From Lytechinus variegatus (taxonomy: Eukaryota; Echinodermata; Echinoidea; Temnopleuroida; Toxopneustidae), in contig NC_054750.1 of NCBI RefSeq assembly GCF_018143015.1, positions 7,175,501 to 7,239,500 on the forward strand: a stretch of 64,000 nucleotides of DNA, given 5' to 3'. Numbering within the stretch: position 1 is the first letter of the stretch; each line of letters starts with the position of its first letter. Positions 1 to 11,000 of the stretch are shown here, piece by piece. The notes under the pieces were generated by a model. The model was given only the letters and a program-made list of their open reading frames with translations. It did no database searches and was not told the DNA's origin. The position numbers were made by a program, and so were the translations under genes.

Positions 1-205
1 AAGATGAAGATGATGATAATGGCAATGATGATGGTGATGACAGTGAGGACAATTACGATGATTGTGAAGATGAAAATTATGATGATAATGGCAATGAGGA
101 TGATGACGATGACAATGATGGTGAAAATGATGAAGATGAGGATGATGTTGATGATGGATGATAATGGCAATGATGATGGTGATGATAGTTAGGACAACGG
201 CAATG
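1..205. repeat. GAT/GATAAT-type microsatellite
   Basis: Imperfect trinucleotide-based repeat of gatgat, aatgat and ggtgat units from the window edge. It is open in several frames on both strands only because the period is three, so the predicted Met/Asp-rich peptides are not treated as genes. The array probably continues to the left of the window. Confidence 0.85.
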
Positions 206-301
206 ATGATGGTGACTAGTCTGCGAGCGAAGACTAAAACTTAACACACTAACCAGTCTAGAGTGAAGACTAGATTCCAAACTGTAAAATAGAGGCAGCC
301 A

Positions 302-543
302 CAATGGGTGATTTCAAGTTCGGTGTTGGCCTTGGTGTTGGTGTTGAAATTTCGGTTGCTTTCCCTAGCTCCAAAACCTATTCAGAGCTTGTAAAACTGA
401 TCCAGATCACATTATTGGCATCTCTACAACTAGTGAGTGACTTTTCGGGACCATCCTCATTTTATGTTTGGTGTTATAATCGTGTAAAAATTGACCCAAC
501 ACCAACACCAAAAGGTCAACACTGAACTTGAAATCACCCATTA
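302..543. mobile_element. MITE with ~40-bp terminal inverted repeats
   Basis: The left end reads AATGGGTGATTTCAAGTT and the right end is its reverse complement. The similarity continues inward through a GGTGTTGGTGTTG block, giving arms of about 40 bp around a ~150-bp unique centre. There is no coding capacity, so this is a non-autonomous DNA element. No clear target duplication was established. Confidence 0.75.
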
Positions 544-573
544 CATAGTGAATCAAGTCTCACTACTTTGATT

Positions 574-1060
574 CTACATTATACACTATGCAAGTTCAAA
601 AAACCAAGGGTTTGTGCCTGTAGTAATGATGATGACAAATATTTCTGCCCTGGATAGTCAAGAATCGTGAAAATGCATACCAAACTAGAATACCATTTCA
701 GGGCACATATTTGTGAACAATAATTGGCCCCTCTATTGTGTCTTTTCTGGCTCGATACATGTCTGCTACATGAGTCACCCACCACTTTTGGGGAAAAGGG
801 TGACAGCAAGCAAGGTAAATTTCTGATCGGTCTACACATTGTCATGTACATGTGCGATATTTGTCAGCGCATGAGGGCGCTTTTGCGTAATAAAAGAAGT
901 GTTCAGGTAATTTTACAAATTTTGTCTCTACTTTCCTCTTTTTTTTCGAAAAAGCGCCCTCATGCGCTGACAAATATCGCACATGTTCATGACAACATGC
1001 ATCATCTAGTCTGCAGGCACAGACCCTTGATTTTTGCAATTTGCATAGTGCATAATGCAG
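574..1060. mobile_element. Nested palindromic (foldback) element
   Basis: Two inverted repeats are nested. The outer arms (about 574-634 and 1001-1060) share the AAGGGTTTGTGCCTG / CAGGCACAGACCCTT block. The inner arms (841-884 and 949-992) are nearly perfect, each with a GCGCATGAGGGCGCTTTT core. The inner stem alone could fold ~44 bp around a 64-bp loop. No ORF in it is convincing. Confidence 0.7.
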
Positions 1061-1249
1061 AGTCTGAAGTAGTAATGTAATGTCTTGACTAGTAATGTAA
1101 TGTCACAAGTTGGATTAGTTTAATAAGCTTGAGGAGCAGATAGTCTTGACAAACTTGTACCTGTCAAGGCTATAGAAAGTGAGACAAACTTTCAAATAGT
1201 GGGATGTATGCTTCTTTTTTGTCTGACCTGACTTTTGCCTGAGGCTTAA

Positions 1250-1506
1250 GTTGCGATTGATCTAATCAACCACAATCATGGATGGCCAGCAACGTCAACA
1301 TCTAAAATGCAAATATGTTCAAAATATTTTCTAGATAATACATACTGTATCTTCATACATTAATCTTTCTCTCCAACATTCAGTGTGATTCTCTGTTTGC
1401 TAAAGAGATTGTGCAAACTTCCTATAGAAAAGTTATGGTATGGATGGATTTCCATACAGTTGCAATTGATTGGATCAATCGTATCTCTTTGTAAGACGGG
1501 GCCCAG
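1250..1506. mobile_element. MITE family R, copy 1
   Basis: The ends carry TTGCGATTGATCTAATCAA and the reverse-complement motif ATTGGATCAATCGTA, followed by CTCTTTGTAAGACGGGGCCC. It shares an internal sequence around atggatttccata with the copy at 1631-1876. Further pieces lie near 10216-10300 and 14960-15082. It is non-coding. Confidence 0.65.
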
Positions 1507-1630
1507 GTTTGCTTTCTTCAAAAAAAGACGTCTTTGTTACAAGTATTTCCAAAGCTTTTCACAAAGTCTGGGGTCAGTAAATGATTATCAACTCCCCCAT
1601 AGAATCTGAGGCCCATCTAACTTCAAGCCT

Positions 1631-1876
1631 AGGTCCTATCTTACAAAGAGCTGCGATTGATCCAATCAACCACAACTACCAAATGCCAGCAACATCAACA
1701 TCTCAAAATGCATGCTCAAAACATTTTCAAGATATGTTGTATATTCATTTAATGTGCATCTCTTTGTTTACAAGAAACATTGTGCAAAATTCCTGTAAAA
1801 AAATTATGACATTGATGGATTTCCATATAGTTGAGGCTGATTGGATCAATCGTAACTTTTTTGTCAGATGAAGCCC
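1631..1876. mobile_element. MITE family R, copy 2
   Basis: It starts with GGTCCTATCTTACAAAGAG then GCGATTGATCCAATCAA and ends in the inverted equivalent. The interior (aaaatgcatgctcaaaacat, atggatttccatata) matches the copy at 1250-1506, so the two sit in direct orientation about 125 bp apart. Non-coding. Confidence 0.65.
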
Positions 1877-1969
1877 ATATTTCACTCTTTGTGAAACACC
1901 CCCTATCCATACTAATAGTAGACCTACAAATACAACATTCATATGTTGTCATTTATGACTCCTTAAATC

Positions 1970-2585
1970 CCACTCCTGACACCATAAATATCTTGTGACT
2001 ATCGAGGCAACTCTACAGAAGAGCTGGCTTTACTGGACATAAGAGTGTATAGCTTCAGTCACATGTGTAGGACATTGCTCCTTGAATCCAAATCTTGACA
2101 CCATAAATACATGGTGGTGACTATCGGGGAGAATGGAACTAGGAGTCTAACATTCATGTATTGTCCTTTATAGTTCTAATAGCTTTAAGCCTTCAATCAC
2201 ATGTGTAAGACATGGCTCTTTAAATCCCACTCCTGACACCAATAATGACTGGTGGCTAATGACACTCCACAAGGGCTAGTTTTACTTGACCTTGGAGCGT
2301 AATGTTCATGCGTTTCCCTTCAGAGTTTCTAATGGCTTCAGTAACATGTGTAGGACACAGCTACTTGTATCCCACTCCCGACACCATAAATGTCTGGTGA
2401 CTGTCAAGGGACTCTACATAAGAGCTGACTTCACTGGAACTAGGAGTCTAACATTCAAGTGTTGTCCTTCAGAATTCTAATGGCTTCAGTCACATGTGTA
2501 GGACACAGCTCCTTTAATCCCACTCCTGACACCATAAAGGTCTGGTGACTCTCAAGGTGACTCCGCAGAAGAGCTAGCTTGCATT
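1970..2585. repeat. ~145-bp tandem repeat, about four diverged copies
   Basis: The anchor CACTCCTGACACCATAAA recurs with variation near 1971, 2093, 2229, 2375 and 2520 (spacing 122-148 bp). Each unit also carries cttcagtcacatgtgtagga. The period is not a multiple of three and each unit has stops in all frames, so it is not coding as a whole. Confidence 0.75.
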
Positions 2586-2589
2586 CCTG

Positions 2590-3106
2590 GCTTCCACTGG
2601 CAATTCCCTGAGACCACATCTGAAAGGGATCAGAGATGAGGGGAGGGGGGTATACATATATGAACCAGAAAATCAACAATGCCTACAAAGTATTGATGGG
2701 GAAGACAGAAATAAATAAAAAATAAATTTGACTGATATGGTGTTCTTAACAATAGAACACATCGTTTAAAGTTTCAAGTACAAGTAGACCTCTGATTCAA
2801 GTAATTGTTTGATTTGTGCATAGTTGACTGAATTGAGTTTAAGCAATCATCATACAATTATTCTTTTTAATTCTATGCTGACACCAATATCAACAAGTAT
2901 GGTCTATATTCTCCTATACCAGTCTTGATATCACATAATTGGAACCAAAATGGATCATTAAATAAACTCTGGAACATTAAATTTATAAACATGACAAGCA
3001 TCTTTTAAGTCTTCCAGTCACCACCCCCCCTCCCCCCCCCCCGATAGTAATGAAACATAAAATTCTGGAAATGGGTACGTAATTCTATAATGTGCAATAA
3101 TATGAT
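2590..3106. other. No gene resolved; presumed FANCC 3' region
   Basis: This stretch lies downstream of FANCC exon 11 on the minus strand, just beyond the hAT-like insertion. A good minus-strand acceptor (ccctttcag) ends at 2620 and opens a 54-codon frame (2619-2455) that runs into the tandem repeat. I consider it only a weak candidate for the terminal FANCC exon. A C-tract lies near 3025-3045. Confidence 0.3.
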
Positions 3107-4819
3107 GTATCTTATAAGCCTGAGTCGAATCGATTTTAAAATCGGTGTTCGATCGATGTCATCGAACACCGGTGCAGATTTTGCTAAATCGGTGCATCGA
3201 AAAAAAAAAAATACGTCGGCCGGCCGATTCGTTTGGTTTACTCAATCATCAAAATATCAGTAATGTCCAACTTTACTACTACTTACTTGATTTCTATTGC
3301 CCCCAAAATGAAACTGAATGAGTAATTATGATGCTATTCACCATTAATTTGAAGTTTATTTCGATCATAGTTCGATGAATTCATGAATGGAAGTCATGGC
3401 CATCGATCGTGCATGCGCAGTACTGTTCTTTAATCAAACCAGAAAATGGCCGGAAATTGACGCGATCAACGTAAAATAAATCTTGCTTTCATGAACAATA
3501 TTAAAATCATGACCATAGAACATTATTTAATCGTAATATTTAACAATAATTTGCATATGATAATCATTAATATGAATTTAGAGCTTGATGTGAAACGTTT
3601 GTATTTCGTTTCAATTTTCAATGGCGGACATCTCATGACGATCGACTTGACTTCTTGAGTCGAGCTTGTGCACTTGTTTAAAAAAAAAAAATCATCACGT
3701 ATGGATTGATTGTCTACATACAAAAACTCTGTTCAAGTTCGTAATATCACCATATTATAACATTTTACATGACAAAACAGAGAAAATTGCGTTTGATATT
3801 TTTTCCCATCAATTTGAAGCTAGTTCGTGCCCAACTTTGGGCTCTGATTTCATGAATGGGAAAATATGTCATACGTCATCAAACACGCATGCGCATTGTG
3901 CTTATTTTCTCGGAGCTTTATGGAGGAGACGTCCGGAGATGGAATAACAATAGAAATAATCCCAGTATTAATTCTTCCATACGAACTAAACATACTTTGC
4001 TGACATCGTCAATATTCTTAGTATGACCATAAAATCTTGTTAAATCGTAATAATTTAGATGAATTTAGGGCTCGATTCGAAACATTCGTATTTATTTTGA
4101 TCGCATGCTCAATTGCGTCTAAAAAACTGGATTGTCATCAGGATTAATTCTCGAACATCGTCATAACTCATATTCCACAATCTTTCCTCACAATCGTTAT
4201 ATCAGCATTGAATAGCAATTCAAATGACCATCCAGAGAAAATTACGTATTTATTCCCATGAATTTATTTGGAGCTCATTTTGGATCCAACTACACAATCT
4301 CAGGCAAGTTACAGCGCTCTCCGTTGATTGCACTTGTTTGCTGGCGCCGACGTCAAGCACGCCTGTCGTTTCGGCAGAGTGAGTGTACGGAGCTGCGGAC
4401 GGGGCTGGTGAATGGACTGCGAATGCTAGTTGACCGAAAATCATTCGGATCGACTCTGCGTGATTCATGTTTTTATTATTGTTTCATTTTAAACTTATAT
4501 GTTGTCATCTGCAAATATCATTGTTGAAGATATTTTGGGAAGAATTCTGCTTTGGTCCCCGGCCTTTTTTTGTGTGTTTTGTGATCATGGAAAATACAAA
4601 CGAACTTTGCTCTGTCATCTGCTTGTGCAACGCTCACCCGGCCAACGCCAGCGCATACCGTCAGTGCGTAGTGCATATGCAAAGCGCATCGCATCGACGC
4701 AAAAACAAAAGACTAAATTTTCCCCGCCTTCAATATTCGATGCATCGATGTTCGATCGAATTAGAGCTGTCGAACACCGGTTTTCAAAATAATCGATATG
4801 ACTCAGGCTTAGTATCTTA
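3107..4819. mobile_element. hAT-like non-autonomous DNA transposon with 8-bp target duplication
   Basis: The element spans 3115-4811. Its ends are perfect 12-bp inverted repeats, TAAGCCTGAGTC, which extend imperfectly inward through TCGATT and CGGTGTTCGA. It is flanked on both sides by the direct repeat GTATCTTA (3107-3114 and 4812-4819). An 8-bp target duplication is characteristic of the hAT superfamily. No transposase-like ORF is present. The right-hand duplication covers intron positions +2 to +9 of the FANCC exon 11 donor, so the insertion went in immediately beside a splice site. Confidence 0.85.
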
Positions 4820-4820
4820 C

Positions 4821-5030
4821 CATATCTACTACTGCTAATACATTATTTCTTGTGAGTGAGGTTGCATGAAGGATAGCTGACATGACAAGATTTATGATGA
4901 GTGCAACAGGTAAATCATTTTTAGAGTTGCTGCCTCGGAGGTTTGAGAACAGCATCTCTAGATCTTTTTCCTGAAATGTGTCTTCCATGATGCAAGAGTG
5001 AAGACTTTTGATCAACCGCAGCAAATTTTC
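4821..5030 (-). CDS. FANCC: FANCC exon 11
   Basis: Seventy codons, phase 0 at both ends, with acceptor cattttcag and donor GTAAGATAC. It encodes the helical segment containing FSNLRGSNSKNDLPV and ILHATSLTRNNVLAVVDM, matching the human region that ends in the WDVITLM block. The donor is followed within 10 bp by the hAT-like element. Confidence 0.85.
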
Positions 5031-8000
5031 CTGAAAATGTTGAAAATAAAATTGCAATACTAATAATAGACATTTGCTTTGTATAAACATCCATTTTACA
5101 AGACAGCTTTATGCATAAACACAAACTGAGTACAGTGAACTTAATCCAATTTTAGTACATTGGTAAAGTAGATTCAATTCTCCAACTCTGAATCAAGTCG
5201 GACATATTTTAATGTTTTGCTCAAATAATTCAAAGCACATTTTGTGCTCCTACTGGAACATGTGACATTATCCTGTGAACAAATGCTATAAGGATACAAT
5301 GGAAAGTTTCAACATGCTTTATGAAAATAGAGAAATACAGTTCAATTTCACATAATAGCATTGAAGTGCAGAACATTTAACCTATCAATTGCATACAGTC
5401 AATATGCATATCACCGTTTAGGGGAATAATGCACACATGAAACATCTTACCTTTCTTATTTTACATCTAGTTTTAAGGAAATTTTTACTGTTGCGTTTGT
5501 TGATTTCTTTTTTATATATTCAAATCAATTTGATGTCCAGTGGGATTGGGCTTATATATATTTTTTTCTTAAACACCACAGGGCGCAAATATACTAAAAT
5601 GCTCATAGATAATATTTCTTATGAGTCATAATTTTCAATCTCTTCTCACAACACAAGAAGATGTATTTTCATCAAAATGCAGGTTTGGAATAATCTTTAT
5701 AAGCTTTTACCACAAGAAAGATGAATCCATTTAAAAGTTTATAGACTACACTAAACCTCTGACAGAGCAAGTTGTTAACCAAACTATCACCTTTCCAATA
5801 ATCGATACAAACCTTGACAGCGACACAATTTCCAAAGGATAATGGAAAATGAAACCACATTAAGAAGTCCAGACAGGCATCTACTGTAGTAAATCCTCCA
5901 TCACTATGATCATCTAGAATGAGGACGTTGACAGCAGCATGGTACCAGTGCAAAAACTTGACCAAGGTCATCCAGACTTTGTACAGTTCTTGAGGGTTAT
6001 TGGACACCACTGGATCAACGATGGTGGTCTTCAGGGTGGCATCAATGCTGGTAAGGTGTATCCCATGGACATCTTGGGGTATATCTATAATTGTACAGAT
6101 TAAATGATCAAATACTGAGTTTTGTAAAAATAAACTTAGAAGTTCTAAGTCATCGAGACTGTGTGCACTTCTTTTATGGTTGTTGGACGTAACTGGGCCA
6201 ACTGGAGTGGTCTTCCGGATGGCATCAGTGCTGGTCAGGTGCATCCCATGGACATCTTGGGGTATATCTATAATCATATCATTACATGTGATAGAAATCA
6301 TATTCAAAGTAATCCAGACTCAGTACAGTTCTTGAGGATTGTTGGACACTACTAGGTGTTTATGGTGGCATCAATGCCAGTTAGGTGTATCCCAAAGATA
6401 TCTTTTGGTATATCTATAATTGAATCAAAGAGTGTACATAAAATGAATAATCATGGAGATAATATTCATTAATTTGATTGACAAGAATTCAAGGAATGAA
6501 TTTCTGTGTCTGCATACAGTTCTTGAGGGTTCTAGAATATCATGAGCAACTTGATTTTCAACCAATCAACAGCGCGCATTTGGGACTTGCGATTGATTTT
6601 TTGGCTTGCGTTTAAACGCAACTCTTTCTGCAACGGGCCCCTGTATTGCATATGCAATGCTAATGAGTCTTTTTTTACTTCAACAATGGTGTGAAATGAA
6701 GAGAATAATTCCTACCTCTAGGGTCTACTGTCAGGAGATTCACCAATGGACATAGTCTTTGAGGAAACAGTCTGTGCACTGAATACTGGAGAATGAAAAA
6801 AAACAAGCAAATAATGCACAGCATCATGAATATGAGCTGAACAGTTGGAAAAACACTCAAGATTAATTTGATATACTGATCAACATGGTTTGCAATCTGC
6901 CAAACATAAGCTAAACCGTCTATTATCTAGAACGGCACGATGAAATGTACGGTAAGTACCATTTGCATAGGACACTACACACATGACCAAAGGTGAACAT
7001 TTTCATTAACATGATAGAATTGTGACTTCCCTGCATTTTGCATTTAAATGTTAAAAGTAAAATGACATTCAAATACTTTATCTTTTAGCATCTGGAACAT
7101 CTTCAAGAAAGAAAGTCTGCATAGACGGATGGGAAATTCAACAAAGTTTGTACGTTCAACACTCCTGATATGTGGGACCTTTCTGAAATTATTTGTCTAT
7201 GTTTTTTGTTCATATGAAAAGTTGAAAAGCACTCAATTATCATGGCTTGAGTCGTTTGTAAAGGGAATGTTTAAGAAATAGACAAAAATGGGGTAAAATA
7301 TAATAAAAGGGTGACACAGCATTTGCTCTGGCAACAATTGCTCCTGCAAGATTTTAGGTTATGGTTGCAATAGGGTGTTATATTAGGTTTAGGGTTAGGC
7401 TTTATTAGGATAGGGCATAGTATTTACAGGTCAAGTCCACCTCAGAAAAATGTTGATTTGAATCAATAGAAAAAAATCAGACAAGCACAATGCTGAAAAT
7501 TTCATCAAAATCGGATGTAAAATAAGAAAGTTATGACATTTCAAATTTCGCTTATTTTTAACAAAATAGTTTATGAATGAGCAGTTACATCCAAATGAGA
7601 GTCGATGATGTCACTCACTCACTATTTCTTTTGTTTTTTATTGTTTGAATTATACAATATTTCAATTTCTATGAATTTGACGGTTAGGACCTCTTGCCTG
7701 AACCACAAAATGTTAATAATGGAATTCCACATGTTCAGGGAGGAATGAAATTTCATTTCACATGACATTGATGAGAAAATAAAAATATTTCATATAATAA
7801 AATACAAAAGAAATAGTGAGTGAGTGATGTCATCAGTTCCCTCATTTGCATACTGACCGAGATGTGCATGTAATTGTTTTGTGAAATGAAGCGAAACTTT
7901 AAAATGTCATAACTTTCTTATTTTACATCCGATTTTGATGAATTTTTCAGTGTTACGCCTGTTGATTTTTTTTGCTTTTTATTCAAATCAAGTTTTTTTG

Positions 8001-11000
8001 GGGGTGGACTTGTCCTTTAATCCAGGTTTGAAGTTCGTCATGCAGAGGAGCAATTGTTGCTGGATCAATTGCCATGGAACCATTAAAAGGTTGATTATTT
8101 CATGGAATTGCCCAGATATCTATGGTTTCAACATATACCTCTGGAGAATGTAACTCTTGTATAGCCTCACTGACAGCCACTTGAAAGAGATGCACAAATC
8201 TGATCACACTGTGGCAACCATTCGTTTGCCAGAGAACCTGCTGGACACACGAGTCTACAGCTTCATATAATATCCTATGCCTTGCACAGGCTCTGGGCTA
8301 CATGGGTAAAGAGATCAGGAATAAACATATATAAAATGCTATATCTGCACATATTACATTTCTAGAAGAAGCAAAGCACATATTTTTTTTCATAATTGGG
8401 TTAATTTACACAACAGCGATCGCATTAGTGTTCTTTTTGGAAAAATAGTAAAGTCACACTATTCAATATTCTGAGCCATAAATCAGGTTTGCTAATAAAA
8501 TTGATTTGTATTAATTAATTCCTTTAAAACCTGTTTTCCTAAGTTAAGGAATAACCTCCCCTCTTATATAAAATCCAGTTCAACTCTCTCTAGATTCAAG
8601 AGACTTATCAAAAAATTATTAACCTGTGTTAAAAAAAACACCCTTCAGTCAATTATTTGTTTTTATCTCATTGAAAGTCCCCCCCCCTCCTTTTTTTCTT
8701 CTTTGGCTGTTGCATCGGTGTACTTAGTGTAATTATTATCATTTATTGTATATTTCAGTGTGTATTTTAACTCGGTGGCCCCCTTATATAGGCTCTGCTT
8801 TCTCCGGGGTAACCAAACCATCATTCTGTTTAATTTTTGCTATATATTCTGTTTGTATACGATTATCAATATTGGTATGTATTTGTGCAATTCTTTGTAC
8901 CTGATGATGGTTAAATAAATAAATTGAATTGCATAATTTTATTATCAGCTGATGTTTCTCAAAATTTTCAAAGAGCTCTCAGCAAAACTCATCAGCAAAA
9001 ACACATCACATCAAACCCATGCATCGTTTTTATAACTCTTAATTTATTAAAACTGAAACAAGAATAGCACAAAGTTTGCAAACCCTGCAAACTTATACCT
9101 AAATTCAACTTGTTCATAATGAAAATTATTTAAAAAGATGATTTCATAAATCTAGAAAATAGTTCATACCAAGTCTCTGGATTGAATGAGCTTTAGAGCA
9201 TCATCTGTTGCTATGTCAGGAACATGTTGGGAGAAAGCTTGTACAAGTAGAAGAATCTCTTGCTCCAGTGCAGGAAGATATTGTAGCCATAATGACATGA
9301 GAGCCTCTCTTGAAAGACATATTTCTATGAAGTTAAAACAAAGAGATTTTATCTACCCTATCAACGATCCCCATGCCCTAAGTCATTGCCGACATATAAA
9401 TTCAAACTAACTTAAACTGTGCACAGCAATTTAGGCTCAAAGGCTTAACCTTCATGGCAAATTGTCCTGATAGAATGATGCAATATCAAGGAAGTGGATC
9501 GATGAATGTACTTGACAAAAATCAAACGAACTTGTTTTTCTAAAAATGTACTCACTATTCATTATTATGAGAATTTCATACAGAAGAATACAAAAAGTTA
9601 TCCGGGAGCATTTATAGGTAATTGCCCCAAGCCACCCCCCCCCATTTTTTTTGTCCATGAAAAAATTATGGAAGAAAAAAATACCCAACCCTTTTCTGGT
9701 AAATCCTAGATCTGAGACAAATATGAAAGCTAGATAAACAAGGTTACTATTTCATGTCTTGCAGCCTTTGAATCACAACTTTATGAACAAAAGTCAAACC
9801 ACCTACTTTTTTTCTCTCCTGGAGCATAAGCACATGTCTGTGTCTGTGTGACCCTCTCCAGGAAGTGTTGTGAGATCTGATCTTCAGCAGACCGGGGGTG
9901 CAGAAGAAGCACCCTGTCCACCAGTCCCTTGGAGGATGCACTCCCTATCAGTGGAAGACACATCTCTGATAGCTCCTCTACACACATAACCTCATCCTGG
10001 AGTGTGCTTTCAGATAGAAAAATAGAAGGAAAACATAAGATATAAGGAAGAAAGAGTTGTGATGTCAGGGGCCCGTTGCAGAAAGAGTTGCAATCATCGC
10101 AACTCTAAAAATCATGCGAAACTTGATTTTCAACCAATCAACAGCGCGCATTTGGGACTTGCGATTGATTTTTTGGCTAGCGTTTAAATGTAACTCTTTC
10201 TGCAAAGGGCCCCTGGGCCCTGTCTTACAAAGAGTTACCATTGATCCAATCAATCGTTACTCTATGGAAATCCATCTGTGTCATATTTTTCTAAAGGAAA
10301 TTTGCTAAATGTCCTGTGGCGTGGTGGTGGGGGTGTTATATACAAGGGATAATTAAAGAGGAGAAGAGGGGACCGGAGCGAGAGACCGGAGTGGAGAGAG
10401 ACCAGAGAAGAGAAATAATAGGGGGAAGAGTCTCTGCACTTGCACTCTATTCTTCTCACAATTTCTCATCAATCTCCACCAAATATAAATCAATCATTCA
10501 TAACGGTAAGCTGCCACCATCTAGCCTTTTTATGAGAGCACTAGATTCTCCTCTCTTTACAACATTCGTTTATAAAGAGACTCCAGACTCGCTGGAGCAT
10601 AAATAAAATTAATATCCACAAAACCAATCATTCCAATTGGCTTATTTGCCAACACAATACATACGTCACAACTCGTAATCGGTCACCTGACCTCAAGACA
10701 CTGAAAATCGTAAACATTTGCACCTTCCTTCGTGTACACTATTCCACATGCTATCCAGCATCTTCTAAGAAATCTGACTCATTGCAATGATTCTGGTAAG
10801 TGGAAACATTGCATGATTCTATTATTTACTAATAAATTAATCTAAGAATTCACCATCAAACAAGACAAGCAAACTAGTAATTTTGCACACTAAAACATGC
10901 ACCAATAATCTAATTCATCAACAACAACTCATGATTCAGCATAGCACACACATGCAACGCCGCACACTCAGTGCCTCACTGGCAAAGTCGAACTTGCCAA

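Noticed and set aside
4250..4838. Overlapping ORFs on both strands at 4.25-4.84 kb
   Set aside because: They lie inside the hAT-like element and show no transposase or other domain; read as chance frames in a non-autonomous copy.
7081..7150. Minus-strand frame near a ctatgcag acceptor (LSFLKMFQMLKDK), considered as FANCC exon 9
   Set aside because: The phase-compatible frame hits a stop, and the exon at 6716-6785 matches the family and phase.
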